Shown here piece after piece: positions 17,331 through 25,324 of a DNA stretch of 64,000 nucleotides (position 1 is its first letter; each line of letters opens with the position of its first letter). This DNA comes from Phycisphaeraceae bacterium. GTDB taxonomy: Bacteria; Planctomycetota; Phycisphaerae; Phycisphaerales; UBA1924. The stretch is taken from assembly GCA_026126305.1 (NCBI GenBank), contig JAHCJI010000001.1, positions 124,001-188,000 of the forward strand, read 5' to 3'. The notes beneath the pieces are model-generated. The model saw only the letters and a program-made list of their open reading frames with translations. It was not told the origin of the DNA and searched no databases. The position numbers and the translations under genes were made by a program.

Positions 17331-18048
17331 CGCTCCCACCAGATTGCCCATTTGGAAGCTTGGCGGCACAGCCACACCCCGGCCCGCAGCCGCCTTGGGG
17401 CATCGGACCGGTCTGGGGAATGGGCCCGAGCAACTTCTCGACCTTGGCGTTGAGGAATGCCGCGTGGTACTCGTTATGCCAGGTGATGACGGCCAGCAGA
17501 TACCGCACTGTCATGCTCCCCCGTTCGGGGTGCAGGGCCGCGCGGTTCTGGGTGGCCTCATCCATGTCAAAGAGCCAGTCCAGAGCCCACCGGCGGAGCG
17601 TATGGATGACTGCGACGGCCCCAGCCACGGGTGGTGCTGTCCTCACGCCGCCATGCGAACCCGGGCCCGAGAACGGTGCCTCAACAAACGCTTCATGGTC
17701 GAAGACACCCAGCATGGGGGTTTCCTCGGCCACGGCCCGGCGGATGCGATGCAAATAAACCAGATCGCAGTCTGCAAGGTGCGTTACTAGGGCCCGGATG
17801 GACATCCGACCGACGCCCAGTTCGGGCTTGAAGGACCTGTCCAGGTCTTCCTCGGCCAAGTGAAAGAGCCTTGGGTCGAACCATTCCACACCCACGGCAA
17901 ATCGGCGGACCAGGTCCGCCCAGTCCATCTCCAGCAGGGTCTCAACGGGCAAGACGGTGAGTTGGGTACACATGGGGCCGCAAGGTTGGGTGGTAGCTTG
18001 GTCGGGGGCCTGGTCGGGGGCTTGGTCGGTCGTTGGTGCCTGGGTCAT
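17317..18048 (-). CDS. DinB-like metal-binding four-helix protein
   Basis: A 243-aa protein with the DinB/YfiT-like fold: an N-terminal helix (LEMDWADLVRRFAVGVEWFD), a histidine in VTHLADCDLVY, and the C-terminal pair in AVITWHNEYHAAF. The three histidines match the usual metal site. Members include thiol transferases and many proteins of unknown substrate. The first 25 residues are a low-complexity QAPDQAPDQA stretch, and the C-terminus is Gly/Cys-rich (GGCGPGCGCA), possibly a metal or thiol site. ATG 18048 has TACCAT at 18055-18060, 6 nt upstream. It is divergent from the thioesterase and overlaps the downstream lipoprotein gene. Confidence 0.75.
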   Translation of the reverse strand: MTQAPTTDQAPDQAPDQATTQPCGPMCTQLTVLPVETLLEMDWADLVRRFAVGVEWFDPRLFHLAEEDLDRSFKPELGVGRMSIRALVTHLADCDLVYLHRIRRAVAEETPMLGVFDHEAFVEAPFSGPGSHGGVRTAPPVAGAVAVIHTLRRWALDWLFDMDEATQNRAALHPERGSMTVRYLLAVITWHNEYHAAFLNAKVEKLLGPIPQTGPMPQGGCGPGCGCAAKLPNGQSGGSDATT

Positions 18049-18066
18049 GGCATGATGGTATGGGCC

Positions 18067-18531
18067 ATGCACCGGCTAACCTTGGCCGTGGAAGGCGGAC
18101 CCCCACAAGCGACCCCCAGGCAAGCCGACGACGGCTGGGCGTGCAGCCTGCGCCTGATGGCCATGCCGAGGGATACCAACCAGTATGGGACGATCTTCGG
18201 CGGCGTGATCTTGAGCGCCATCGACCAGGCGGCGTTCGTCGAGGCCCGCAAGCACGGGCTGCACCGCTGGGTGACGGCCAGCGTCGACCGGGTCGAGTTC
18301 CGCCAGCCCGTCCACGTGGGAGACCTGGTGACGTGCTTAACGCGGACCATCCGCAAGGGGACCAGCAGCGTGACCGTCGAGGTACGCGTCGAAGCCGAAC
18401 GCTATGAGCGGGGCGAAACCGTGCGCGTGACCGAGGCGCAACTGACGATGGTGGCCATCGGGCCCGACGGGCGGCCCGTGCCCATGACCAGCCCCCCCAC
18501 CGCCCACCTGCCCCCGGCAGCGGCCCCATGA
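18067..18531 (+). CDS. Acyl-CoA thioesterase, hotdog fold (YciA-like)
   Basis: A 154-aa single-hotdog thioesterase. The region MPRDTNQYGTIFGGVILSAID contains the N-x-x-G-x-x-F-G-G catalytic signature of the YciA/BACH group, followed by the strand pattern VTASVDRVEFRQPVHVGDLV. It is expected to hydrolyse short or medium acyl-CoAs. ATG 18067 gives the normal length; ATGs at 18052 and 18055 are alternatives and no Shine-Dalgarno sequence favours either. The stop overlaps the purN start (ATGA), so the two are translationally coupled. Confidence 0.85.
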   Translation: MHRLTLAVEGGPPQATPRQADDGWACSLRLMAMPRDTNQYGTIFGGVILSAIDQAAFVEARKHGLHRWVTASVDRVEFRQPVHVGDLVTCLTRTIRKGTSSVTVEVRVEAERYERGETVRVTEAQLTMVAIGPDGRPVPMTSPPTAHLPPAAAP

Positions 18532-19109
18532 CGCACACGAGCACCGATTCGACCCCGCACCGGCTGCTGGCCATGCTCAGTGGCGGCGGGCGCACGTTGT
18601 TGAACCTGCTGGACAACATCGACGACGGGCGGCTGCGTGCGGAAATTGTCGGCGCGATCGCCTCGAGGCCTTGCCCGGGTGTCGAGCGTGCGGCTGCCCG
18701 GGGCGTGCCCACGCGCGTGGTGCCGGGCGTCATCTCCTCGGCCGATCTGCTGGCCTTGGTGCGAGAGCATGGGGCCTCGTGGGTGGTCTTGTGCGGCTAC
18801 CTCCAGAAGATCGACCTTCCGGCGGAACTGGAGGGCCAAGTGGTGAACATCCACCCCGCCCTGCTGCCCAAGTTTGGCGGGCCGGGCATGTACGGCGACC
18901 GGGTCCACCGGGCCGTGCTCGAGGCGGGCGAGGCCGAAAGCGGCTGCACCGTCCACCTGTGCGACCGCGGGTATGACTCGGGCCCGATCGTGCTCCAGAA
19001 GCGTTGCCCCGTACTCCCCGGCGACACGGTGGAAACGCTGGCCTCCCGAGTCTTCGAGTTGGAGTGCCGGGCGTATCCGGAAGGGTTGCGCACGCTCATG
19101 GGGCAATGA
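18528..19109 (+). CDS. purN: Phosphoribosylglycinamide formyltransferase (PurN)
   Basis: Transfers a formyl group from 10-formyl-THF to GAR in purine synthesis. Catalytic residues are seen as Asn107 and His109 in VVNIHPALLPKF and Asp150 in RGYDSGPIVLQ. The N-terminal strand reads LAMLSGGGRTLLNLL, where the family usually has LISGxGSNLQ-like sequence; the loop has changed but the fold looks intact. Length 193 aa is normal. Coupled to the upstream thioesterase by a 4-bp overlap. It is the only purine gene in the window. Confidence 0.88.
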   Translation: MTHTSTDSTPHRLLAMLSGGGRTLLNLLDNIDDGRLRAEIVGAIASRPCPGVERAAARGVPTRVVPGVISSADLLALVREHGASWVVLCGYLQKIDLPAELEGQVVNIHPALLPKFGGPGMYGDRVHRAVLEAGEAESGCTVHLCDRGYDSGPIVLQKRCPVLPGDTVETLASRVFELECRAYPEGLRTLMGQ

Positions 19110-19149
19110 GGGGCCAGTGCGTCTAGGGGAGCGCCCCCCCGAAGCCCGC

Positions 19150-19155
19150 TACACT
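19150..19155 (+). promoter_or_regulatory. -10-like TACACT before the LptD-like gene
   Basis: TACACT ends 5 nt before ATG 19161, in a 51-bp gap after purN with no Shine-Dalgarno sequence. Confidence 0.45.
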
Positions 19156-19160
19156 GCCCG

Positions 19161-22100
19161 ATGCATCGTTCCCGTGCTCGATTGGTGCTTGGTTGGTTGC
19201 TTACACAAACGGGGGTGTGCCTCGCGCAGGGCACACCCATCGATCCCTTAGCTATCACGGGAGATGGGTTTGGGCCGGTGCGGCTCGAAACGGCCCTCAC
19301 GGGGCGGGCGGTCGAGGACCTGACTTTTGCCGGCCAACGAGCCTGGGCTTGGGAGACGCGTGCTTTCGGGCTTGGGGAGTCGCCCACGCGGCGGGTGTTG
19401 GTCGAGGGTGATGTTCGCCTGACGATCGGCACTCTCGAGGTGCGAGCCGATCGGCTGCACGCGTGGGTGCAACCTTTGGCAGACGGGGGACAGCAGTTCT
19501 ACATCCTGCTCGAAGAGGCCCGCACACCCACCGGGGCCGCGGGCGTGGGCATCGCTGGCCCGCTGGTGCCCATCGAAGGACGCCTTGCACCAGGTTCACG
19601 CCTGAGCCTGTCGGCGATCGTGGCCGAACGCCAGGCTCCATCGGACGATCGCGACCGGCTGCGTGTGTTGGCAGCGGCCGAGGCCGTGTTTGCCGATCGC
19701 CTGAGATCCTCGCTTGGGTTGGCCTTGCCCGAACCGCTGGCCGCCGATCTTTCTCAGGAAGACGAGGCGTTGCGAAGTGTGCTGGCGTTGGCGCGTCAGC
19801 GGCTTGGCACGATGGACGTGCGCGAACCCATCCTGCCCCTGCGTGGACGCGTTCACTTTTCAGCCTCGGGCGTTGATCAGGTCCGCCTGGGCGATGGGCT
19901 GGACGGCACCCCGCCCTACGCGGTGGTGTTGCGTGGCCCGGTTACGATCCAGTTCGAGGACACGCTGGGCGGCCGTCGGGCGCAGTTGACGGCCCAGCAC
20001 GCGGTGGTCTTCCACAAGGCCGAGCTGGTGGGCACGCCCCGGCTCGACGCGGGCGATGTGCTGGGGATCTACCTCGAAGGCGACGTGGTGGCCGACGTGG
20101 AACGCGAGCGAGGCGGCAGGGCGGGCGGGGTCGATCGCTACCGCGTGCGCTCGCCGCGGGTGTATTACGACCTGGCCAACGACCGCGCGGTGTTGCTGGA
20201 GGCCGTGTTTCGTGCCGAGCCATTGGGCTCGCCCGTTCCGATCTACATCCGCGCCCAGGAAATCCGCCAGGAATCGCTGCGCGAGGTGCACGCCCGGGAC
20301 GCTCGGCTGACGACTACGGGCTTCTTCCGCCCACACCTGGCGCTGGGTGCCAGCAGCCTCACGCTGCGTTTTGAGGATCGCGCCACCGGCGGGACACGCA
20401 TGGTGGCCGACGCGCGGCACATCACCGCGCGTGCGGCGGGCGTGCCGTTCCTGTACTGGCCAATCTACGTAGGCGACCCGACGCAGATCCCCCTGCGCAA
20501 CGTGGGCTTTGAGACTTCCAATCGCAACGGCGAGGTCATCCGGACAACCTGGGACGGCTTCGCGCTGGTGGGTGCCAGCCCGCCGTCGGGGTTTGATCTG
20601 GACATCCTGATCGACGCGTACTTCCGGCGTGGGCCGGCCCTGGGCGGAGAGCTCCGCTGGGACGGCGACGGTCTGGGTCGCGGCAACCTGCTCGTCTACA
20701 ACGTGCTGAACGACACCCACCGCGACCTGTTGCCCACGGGTGCCCGCATCGACCGCGACAGCGAGAACCGAACCGTCGCGCTGCTGGAACACATCGGCAA
20801 GGTCGGGCGGCACTGGACGCTGCGGGCCGAGGGATCGTGGTTCAGCGACGAGAACGTCGTGGGGGCGTTCTTCCCATCGCTGGCGGTAAACCGCCGGGAG
20901 CCCGCGACGGGGGCTTCGTTGCAGCGCATCGATGATGCGAGCATGTTGCTGCTCAGCGTGCAGGCACAAACCAACGATTTTGTCGTCAGCGACTACCAGT
21001 TGCGCTCGCGCGGGCTGGTCACCGAGCGCCTTCCCGAAGTGCGCTACGTCCGCCCGGGCGACGACCTCTTTCCCGAAGCCGCGCCGGGCATGTTCACGTA
21101 TGCCAGCGACAGCCGCGTCGGCCAGGTCCGGTTCCGTTTCACCGAACCATCCGCCGCGGAACTGGGATTCACGACGGTTGGGCGCGCGCAGGCGGCGCTG
21201 GGCGTGCTGCCGGGACAGAGCCCGGGCGATCGGTTGCGGGCCCAGGGGCTGGACGAATCGGCGGTCTTCCGGTTTGACACGAAGCACGAATTGAGCGGGC
21301 AGTTTGAACTTGGTGCCGTCCGGGCGCAGCCGTTCGTCACCGGCCGCGTGACGGCCTACGACGACGACTTCGACGACTTCTCGGCCGCCAGCGGCCGCGA
21401 TGCCGATTCGCTGGTGGCCAGCGGGGCGGCGGGCGTGCGTTTCTCTACGCAACTGACGCGTGTCTACGACGGCGTCGATGTGCCCGCGCTGGACCTGTAC
21501 CGCCTGCGGCACGTCATCGAGCCGAGCGTCACGCTGTGGTACGGCGATTCGACGGTGGCGCAGGGCGCGATGCCGGTGTACGACGAGCACGTGGAAAACT
21601 TTGCGCGCGGGCCGGCGGTGCGCTTCGGCGTAGACCAGACCTTCCAGACCATGCGTGGATCGGTGGGCGGATACGAATCGGTCGATGTCTTGCGTCTCTC
21701 GACGCACGCCATCTTCGCCAGCGATGATCGGCCCGATGGAGATCGCACGCCGAGGTTCTTCGATGCCTATCCAGAGCGAAGCCAGTTCGGCGACGCGCTG
21801 GATTTCGAGGCCGCCTGGAGGCCCACCGACGCCTTTGGCGTCACCGGGCAACTGGTCTATGACCTGGAGGCTTCTCGCACGGCAGAGAGCGTGCTGGGCG
21901 TCGAGATCGACCAGGGCCCGGACGTGCGGCTGTTCGCCGAGTTGCGCCGCATCGGCTTCAGCAACGACACCTTCATCAATGCGGGCGTGGACTACAAACT
22001 GGGCGACCGCTACACCCTGGGCGTGCTGGGCGTCTACAACCAGCGTGCGGGCGACTTCCAGAGCGCGACCTTCCGACTGGCCCGGGAGATCCCACACCTG

Positions 22101-22232
22101 ATCGTCACCGGACGCCTGACCTACAACGATATCTCGGGAGAAACATCGCTGGGATTCGACCTGCAACCCACGGGCATCGACCCGAGGCAGCAGCAGATCG
22201 ATCGGCTCGGACGCGCTTCGCTTGGGTTTTGA
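19161..22232 (+). CDS. LptD-like LPS-assembly outer-membrane protein
   Basis: A 1023-aa exported protein: a Sec signal peptide (LVLGWLLTQTGVCLAQG), a long N-terminal OstA/jellyroll-like periplasmic region (about 25-410) with repeated R-x-x-Y/V-x-x-x-A-D-R patterns, then a C-terminal beta-barrel. The barrel entry motif GVPFLYWPIYVGDP and the late motif YRLRHVIEPSVTLWYGD are characteristic of LptD. It should sit in the outer membrane and insert lipopolysaccharide or a related lipid. Disulfide cysteines known from E. coli LptD are not evident. A small lipoprotein gene follows 27 bp later, a possible LptE-like partner. ATG 19161 starts the signal peptide directly. Confidence 0.85.
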   Translation: MHRSRARLVLGWLLTQTGVCLAQGTPIDPLAITGDGFGPVRLETALTGRAVEDLTFAGQRAWAWETRAFGLGESPTRRVLVEGDVRLTIGTLEVRADRLHAWVQPLADGGQQFYILLEEARTPTGAAGVGIAGPLVPIEGRLAPGSRLSLSAIVAERQAPSDDRDRLRVLAAAEAVFADRLRSSLGLALPEPLAADLSQEDEALRSVLALARQRLGTMDVREPILPLRGRVHFSASGVDQVRLGDGLDGTPPYAVVLRGPVTIQFEDTLGGRRAQLTAQHAVVFHKAELVGTPRLDAGDVLGIYLEGDVVADVERERGGRAGGVDRYRVRSPRVYYDLANDRAVLLEAVFRAEPLGSPVPIYIRAQEIRQESLREVHARDARLTTTGFFRPHLALGASSLTLRFEDRATGGTRMVADARHITARAAGVPFLYWPIYVGDPTQIPLRNVGFETSNRNGEVIRTTWDGFALVGASPPSGFDLDILIDAYFRRGPALGGELRWDGDGLGRGNLLVYNVLNDTHRDLLPTGARIDRDSENRTVALLEHIGKVGRHWTLRAEGSWFSDENVVGAFFPSLAVNRREPATGASLQRIDDASMLLLSVQAQTNDFVVSDYQLRSRGLVTERLPEVRYVRPGDDLFPEAAPGMFTYASDSRVGQVRFRFTEPSAAELGFTTVGRAQAALGVLPGQSPGDRLRAQGLDESAVFRFDTKHELSGQFELGAVRAQPFVTGRVTAYDDDFDDFSAASGRDADSLVASGAAGVRFSTQLTRVYDGVDVPALDLYRLRHVIEPSVTLWYGDSTVAQGAMPVYDEHVENFARGPAVRFGVDQTFQTMRGSVGGYESVDVLRLSTHAIFASDDRPDGDRTPRFFDAYPERSQFGDALDFEAAWRPTDAFGVTGQLVYDLEASRTAESVLGVEIDQGPDVRLFAELRRIGFSNDTFINAGVDYKLGDRYTLGVLGVYNQRAGDFQSATFRLAREIPHLIVTGRLTYNDISGETSLGFDLQPTGIDPRQQQIDRLGRASLGF

Positions 22233-22259
22233 CAGTCTGGGTATCGGAGGCCTCGGATC

Positions 22260-22817
22260 ATGTCGGGAAGCATCGCACGGATAGCCGCTGGAGGCCTGCT
22301 GATTGGTGTGGTAACGACCGGGCTTGGATGTTCGAGCAAAGTCCGCAACCCACCCCAGGATCGATTCTGGCGAAACCTCACACAATTGTGCGGCGGAGAG
22401 TTCGTCGGCCGCGTCGTGGCCGACAGCACCGACAGTGAGACCTTTCGCGAGAAGACGCTGCGGCTGCGCGTGGGGCCGTGCGATGGCGGGCGCATCGAGA
22501 TGCCCCTGCTGGTCGATGGAAGGCCCTGGGTGGTGCTGACCCTGACACGCGTGGACGGGCAGTTGATGCTCAAACACGACCACACTCCGGGATCGCCCGC
22601 GCCGAGTGGGTACGGCGGCCAAACCAAGGGCCAAGGCGTCGAAGGCACGCAGGAGTTCTTCGCAGACGGATTCACGGTCGGACTCGACGCCGACGCGGCC
22701 GATACGGTCTGGACGATCGAGGTCAGGCCCGGGTCGATGCTCTCCTACAGCCTGCGCCGCGTGGACACGCCGCGGACATTCCGCGCCGTCTTCGACCTCT
22801 CACGCCTGGTGGAGTAA
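22260..22817 (+). CDS. Predicted lipoprotein, 185 aa, downstream of the LptD-like gene
   Basis: A signal segment (AAGGLLIGVVTTGLGC) ends in the lipobox L-G-C near residue 24. The mature domain is beta-rich (EFVGRVVADSTDS, LRLRVGPCDGGRIEM, WVVLTLTRVDGQLMLKH) and ends in a conserved-looking pattern FRAVFDLSRLVE. No family is confidently recognised. Because it follows the LptD-like gene by 27 bp it could be an accessory factor, but its sequence does not resemble LptE. ATG 22260 has GGAGG about 9 nt upstream. It is convergent with the DUF2071 gene. Confidence 0.7.
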   Translation: MSGSIARIAAGGLLIGVVTTGLGCSSKVRNPPQDRFWRNLTQLCGGEFVGRVVADSTDSETFREKTLRLRVGPCDGGRIEMPLLVDGRPWVVLTLTRVDGQLMLKHDHTPGSPAPSGYGGQTKGQGVEGTQEFFADGFTVGLDADAADTVWTIEVRPGSMLSYSLRRVDTPRTFRAVFDLSRLVE

Positions 22818-22830
22818 GGCATCGAATCCA

Positions 22831-23571
22831 TCACACCAGCCGACGCGGCCACCAGGCGCGAACGTCGATGGGCATGGCCATGTGCAACAGCGCCTCTTCG
22901 CTTGGGGTGCGCAGACCCAGTGCCGATGCCATGCTGTTGTCGCTCGTCTCGCACCATGCCCGCGAGAGCCTCCACGGCTCGTGATCGATCTCGCCCACCC
23001 ACAAGCGACGCGGTTCCTGAGGCGGTAGATCGCTCGAAAACAGCCGGTATCGCTCGGTCAGGAATGCCTCCAGCGAGCCCGAGCGAGTCGGTTCGGCAGG
23101 GCCGTCGGCCCCGTATCGGCAACGCAGCGTAGCCGGTGCCCCACGGCGGTCCGTACGTTTACTGGCATACTCGATGGTGCCCCTGTCCTCGATCAGCCGC
23201 ATGGACGCGCTGAAGTATGCCAGGCGGAATGTGCGTCGGGCCACCTCGACGGCCAGGGCGTTGGCGGCGTCGAGGCTGAAGAACCACACGCCGGGCTTGT
23301 CCTTGTATCGGACGTATGTGCGGACGTTCAGTTCATGGAACGCGCCCGGGCCGGGCAGGGCGGGTGTGCAGCGGGCACGAACACCCGACATCGTGAAGGG
23401 CACGACGGCGATCCACGCGCTGCCATCGAACGTGTCGATCTCGAGCATGGATGGCACGTGCGGGCGCAGCGCTTCCTCGGGCACGCGCCAGTGCATGAAG
23501 AGCAGCCGCGACCACCGCATGGACATGACCCAGGGCGATGGCGGCCTCGGGTACGGGCGAGGATGGGCCAT
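22831..23571 (-). CDS. DUF2071 (YqjF-like) family protein
   Basis: A 246-aa soluble protein matching the DUF2071/YqjF family, which has an acetoacetate-decarboxylase-like fold but no proven reaction. The N-terminal signature LLFMHWRVPEEALRPHVP is followed by IDTFDGSAWIAVVPF and later by ELNVRTYVRYKDKPGVWFF, the expected order. The C-terminal part holds a Trp/His-rich block (YRLFSSD..HEPWRLSRAW). ATG 23571 has TATCGT 7 nt upstream (23579-23584). It stands alone between two other transcription units. Confidence 0.85.
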   Translation of the reverse strand: MAHPRPYPRPPSPWVMSMRWSRLLFMHWRVPEEALRPHVPSMLEIDTFDGSAWIAVVPFTMSGVRARCTPALPGPGAFHELNVRTYVRYKDKPGVWFFSLDAANALAVEVARRTFRLAYFSASMRLIEDRGTIEYASKRTDRRGAPATLRCRYGADGPAEPTRSGSLEAFLTERYRLFSSDLPPQEPRRLWVGEIDHEPWRLSRAWCETSDNSMASALGLRTPSEEALLHMAMPIDVRAWWPRRLV

Positions 23572-23596
23572 GGATGCAACGATAGCAGAGAGAGGA

Positions 23597-25324
23597 TCAC
23601 ACGTTGAAATACTTGGCCTGCGGGTGATGCACCACGAAGGCGCTGGTGCTCTGCTCGGGGTCGATCTGCCAGTTCTCGGTCAGCACGCAGCCGATGCGCT
23701 GCGGCTCGAGCAATCGCCAGATGATCTCCTGGTCGCTCATGTCCGGGCAGGCGGGGTAGCCCGGGCTGTACCGGCTGCCGCGGTACTTCTGGCGAAAGAG
23801 CTCGGCGATGCGGGGCGAGTCGTCTCCGCCGATGCCCAGTTCGGCACGCACGCGCTTGTGCCAGAGTTCGGCCAGTGCCTCGGCACATTCCACGCCCATG
23901 CCGTGGACGTAGAGGTATTCGGTGAAGTCGTTTGCGTCGAAGAGACTCTTGGCGAGCTTGCTGACCTCCTCGCCCATCGTGACGCAGGTGAGGCCCAGCA
24001 CGTCCTTCTGCCCGCTGTCGACGCTCTTGAAAAAGTCGGCGATGCACAGGCGTTTGCTGCTCTGCTGGCGTGGGAAGCGGAAGCGTTCGATCTCCCTGCC
24101 GGGGTCCTTTGGGTCGAAGACGATCAGGTCATCGCCGTCGCTCTGCACGGGCCAGTAGCCGTACACGACCTTGGGTAAAAGCACGTTCTCGTCGCGGAGT
24201 CTGGCCTTGAGGCGCTCGAAGACGGGGTGGACCGTGTCCTCGAGGAAGGCCTCGTACTGCTCGGGGCTCATCGAGCCCTTCTTGAACTGCCACTGGCCGC
24301 GGAAGAGCGCGACGGGGTTGATGAATGGGTAGATCTCGTCCAGGTCGAGGCCCTCGACCACGCGCGAGCCGAAGAAGGGCGCCTCAGGCACCTCGACATC
24401 GGTGGCCACATCGCTGCGCAGACGCTCGGTGGTCGCCGCGCCGCCTTCCTTCTTGCTCTCGGAGAAGGCATCCTGCCGCTCGGCCTTTTTGGCCTTGGCC
24501 TCGGCAACGACCTTCTGGGCGTCGCTGCGTTTGCCGAGCCGCTCGGCGATCTCGCTGTCGAGCAGGTCGGTCTTGCCGGCCTTGAGCATGTCCATGGTGC
24601 GCAGGCCCTCGAAGGCGTCCTTGCCATAGAAGACCTTGCCCGCGTAGAGGTCTCGCAGGTGGCTCTCGCAGTAGTGCCTCGTGAGGGCGGCACCGCCGAG
24701 GATGACCGGCACGTCGATGCCTTGCTCGTTCAGCTCCTTGAGGTTTTCTTCCATGACGGTGACGGACTTGACCAGCAGCCCGCTGAGGCCGATGGCGTCG
24801 GCCTTGGTCTGCTTCCAGGCCTCGAGGATCTGGGGCAGGGTCTGCTTGATGCCGATGTTGTGGACGGTGTAGCCGTTATTGCTCAAGATGATATCGACCA
24901 GGTTCTTGCCGATGTCGTGCACGTCGCCCTTGACGGTGGCCAGCACGATGCTGCCCTTGCCCTGGCCTTCGATCTTCTCCATGTGGGGCTCGAGGTGGGC
25001 CACGGCCATCTTCATGACCTCGGCACTTTGCAGCACGAAGGGCAGTTGCATCTGCCCGCTGCCGAAGAGCTCGCCCACGGTCTTCATGCCGTCGAGCAGG
25101 TGGTCGTTGACGATCTCCAGCGGCTTGTACTTCTCCATGGCCTCGTCGAGGCAGGCGTGGAGGTTCTCCTTCTCGCCGTCGATGATGTGGGCGCGCAGGC
25201 GCTCTTCCAGCGTGAGGTTCTTCTTCTCTTCGGCGGTGCTGCCGACGCTGTCGATGTCCTTGAACAGGTCGATGAAGGCCTGGAGCGGGTCGTACTTCTT
25301 GTCGTAGGCGGTGTTCTCAGGCAA
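23597..25324 (-). CDS. metH: Methionine synthase, C-terminal half (cap, B12 and reactivation domains)
   Basis: Carries the cap helix bundle (DHLLDGMKTVGELFGSGQMQLP), the cobalamin domain with the lower-ligand motif GDVHDIGKN (His136), the SGLLVKS and ILGGAALTR segments, and the AdoMet-binding activation domain with RGSRYSPGYPACPDMSDQ. It would bind B12 and accept methyl from the partner half. The proposed start is TTG 25324, because GGAGG lies 6 nt upstream and the protein then begins LPENTAYDKKYDPLQAF right at the domain border. The frame stays open to 25399 without a better start. It overlaps the end of the N-terminal gene by 8 bp. Confidence 0.85.
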   Translation of the reverse strand: MPENTAYDKKYDPLQAFIDLFKDIDSVGSTAEEKKNLTLEERLRAHIIDGEKENLHACLDEAMEKYKPLEIVNDHLLDGMKTVGELFGSGQMQLPFVLQSAEVMKMAVAHLEPHMEKIEGQGKGSIVLATVKGDVHDIGKNLVDIILSNNGYTVHNIGIKQTLPQILEAWKQTKADAIGLSGLLVKSVTVMEENLKELNEQGIDVPVILGGAALTRHYCESHLRDLYAGKVFYGKDAFEGLRTMDMLKAGKTDLLDSEIAERLGKRSDAQKVVAEAKAKKAERQDAFSESKKEGGAATTERLRSDVATDVEVPEAPFFGSRVVEGLDLDEIYPFINPVALFRGQWQFKKGSMSPEQYEAFLEDTVHPVFERLKARLRDENVLLPKVVYGYWPVQSDGDDLIVFDPKDPGREIERFRFPRQQSSKRLCIADFFKSVDSGQKDVLGLTCVTMGEEVSKLAKSLFDANDFTEYLYVHGMGVECAEALAELWHKRVRAELGIGGDDSPRIAELFRQKYRGSRYSPGYPACPDMSDQEIIWRLLEPQRIGCVLTENWQIDPEQSTSAFVVHHPQAKYFNV

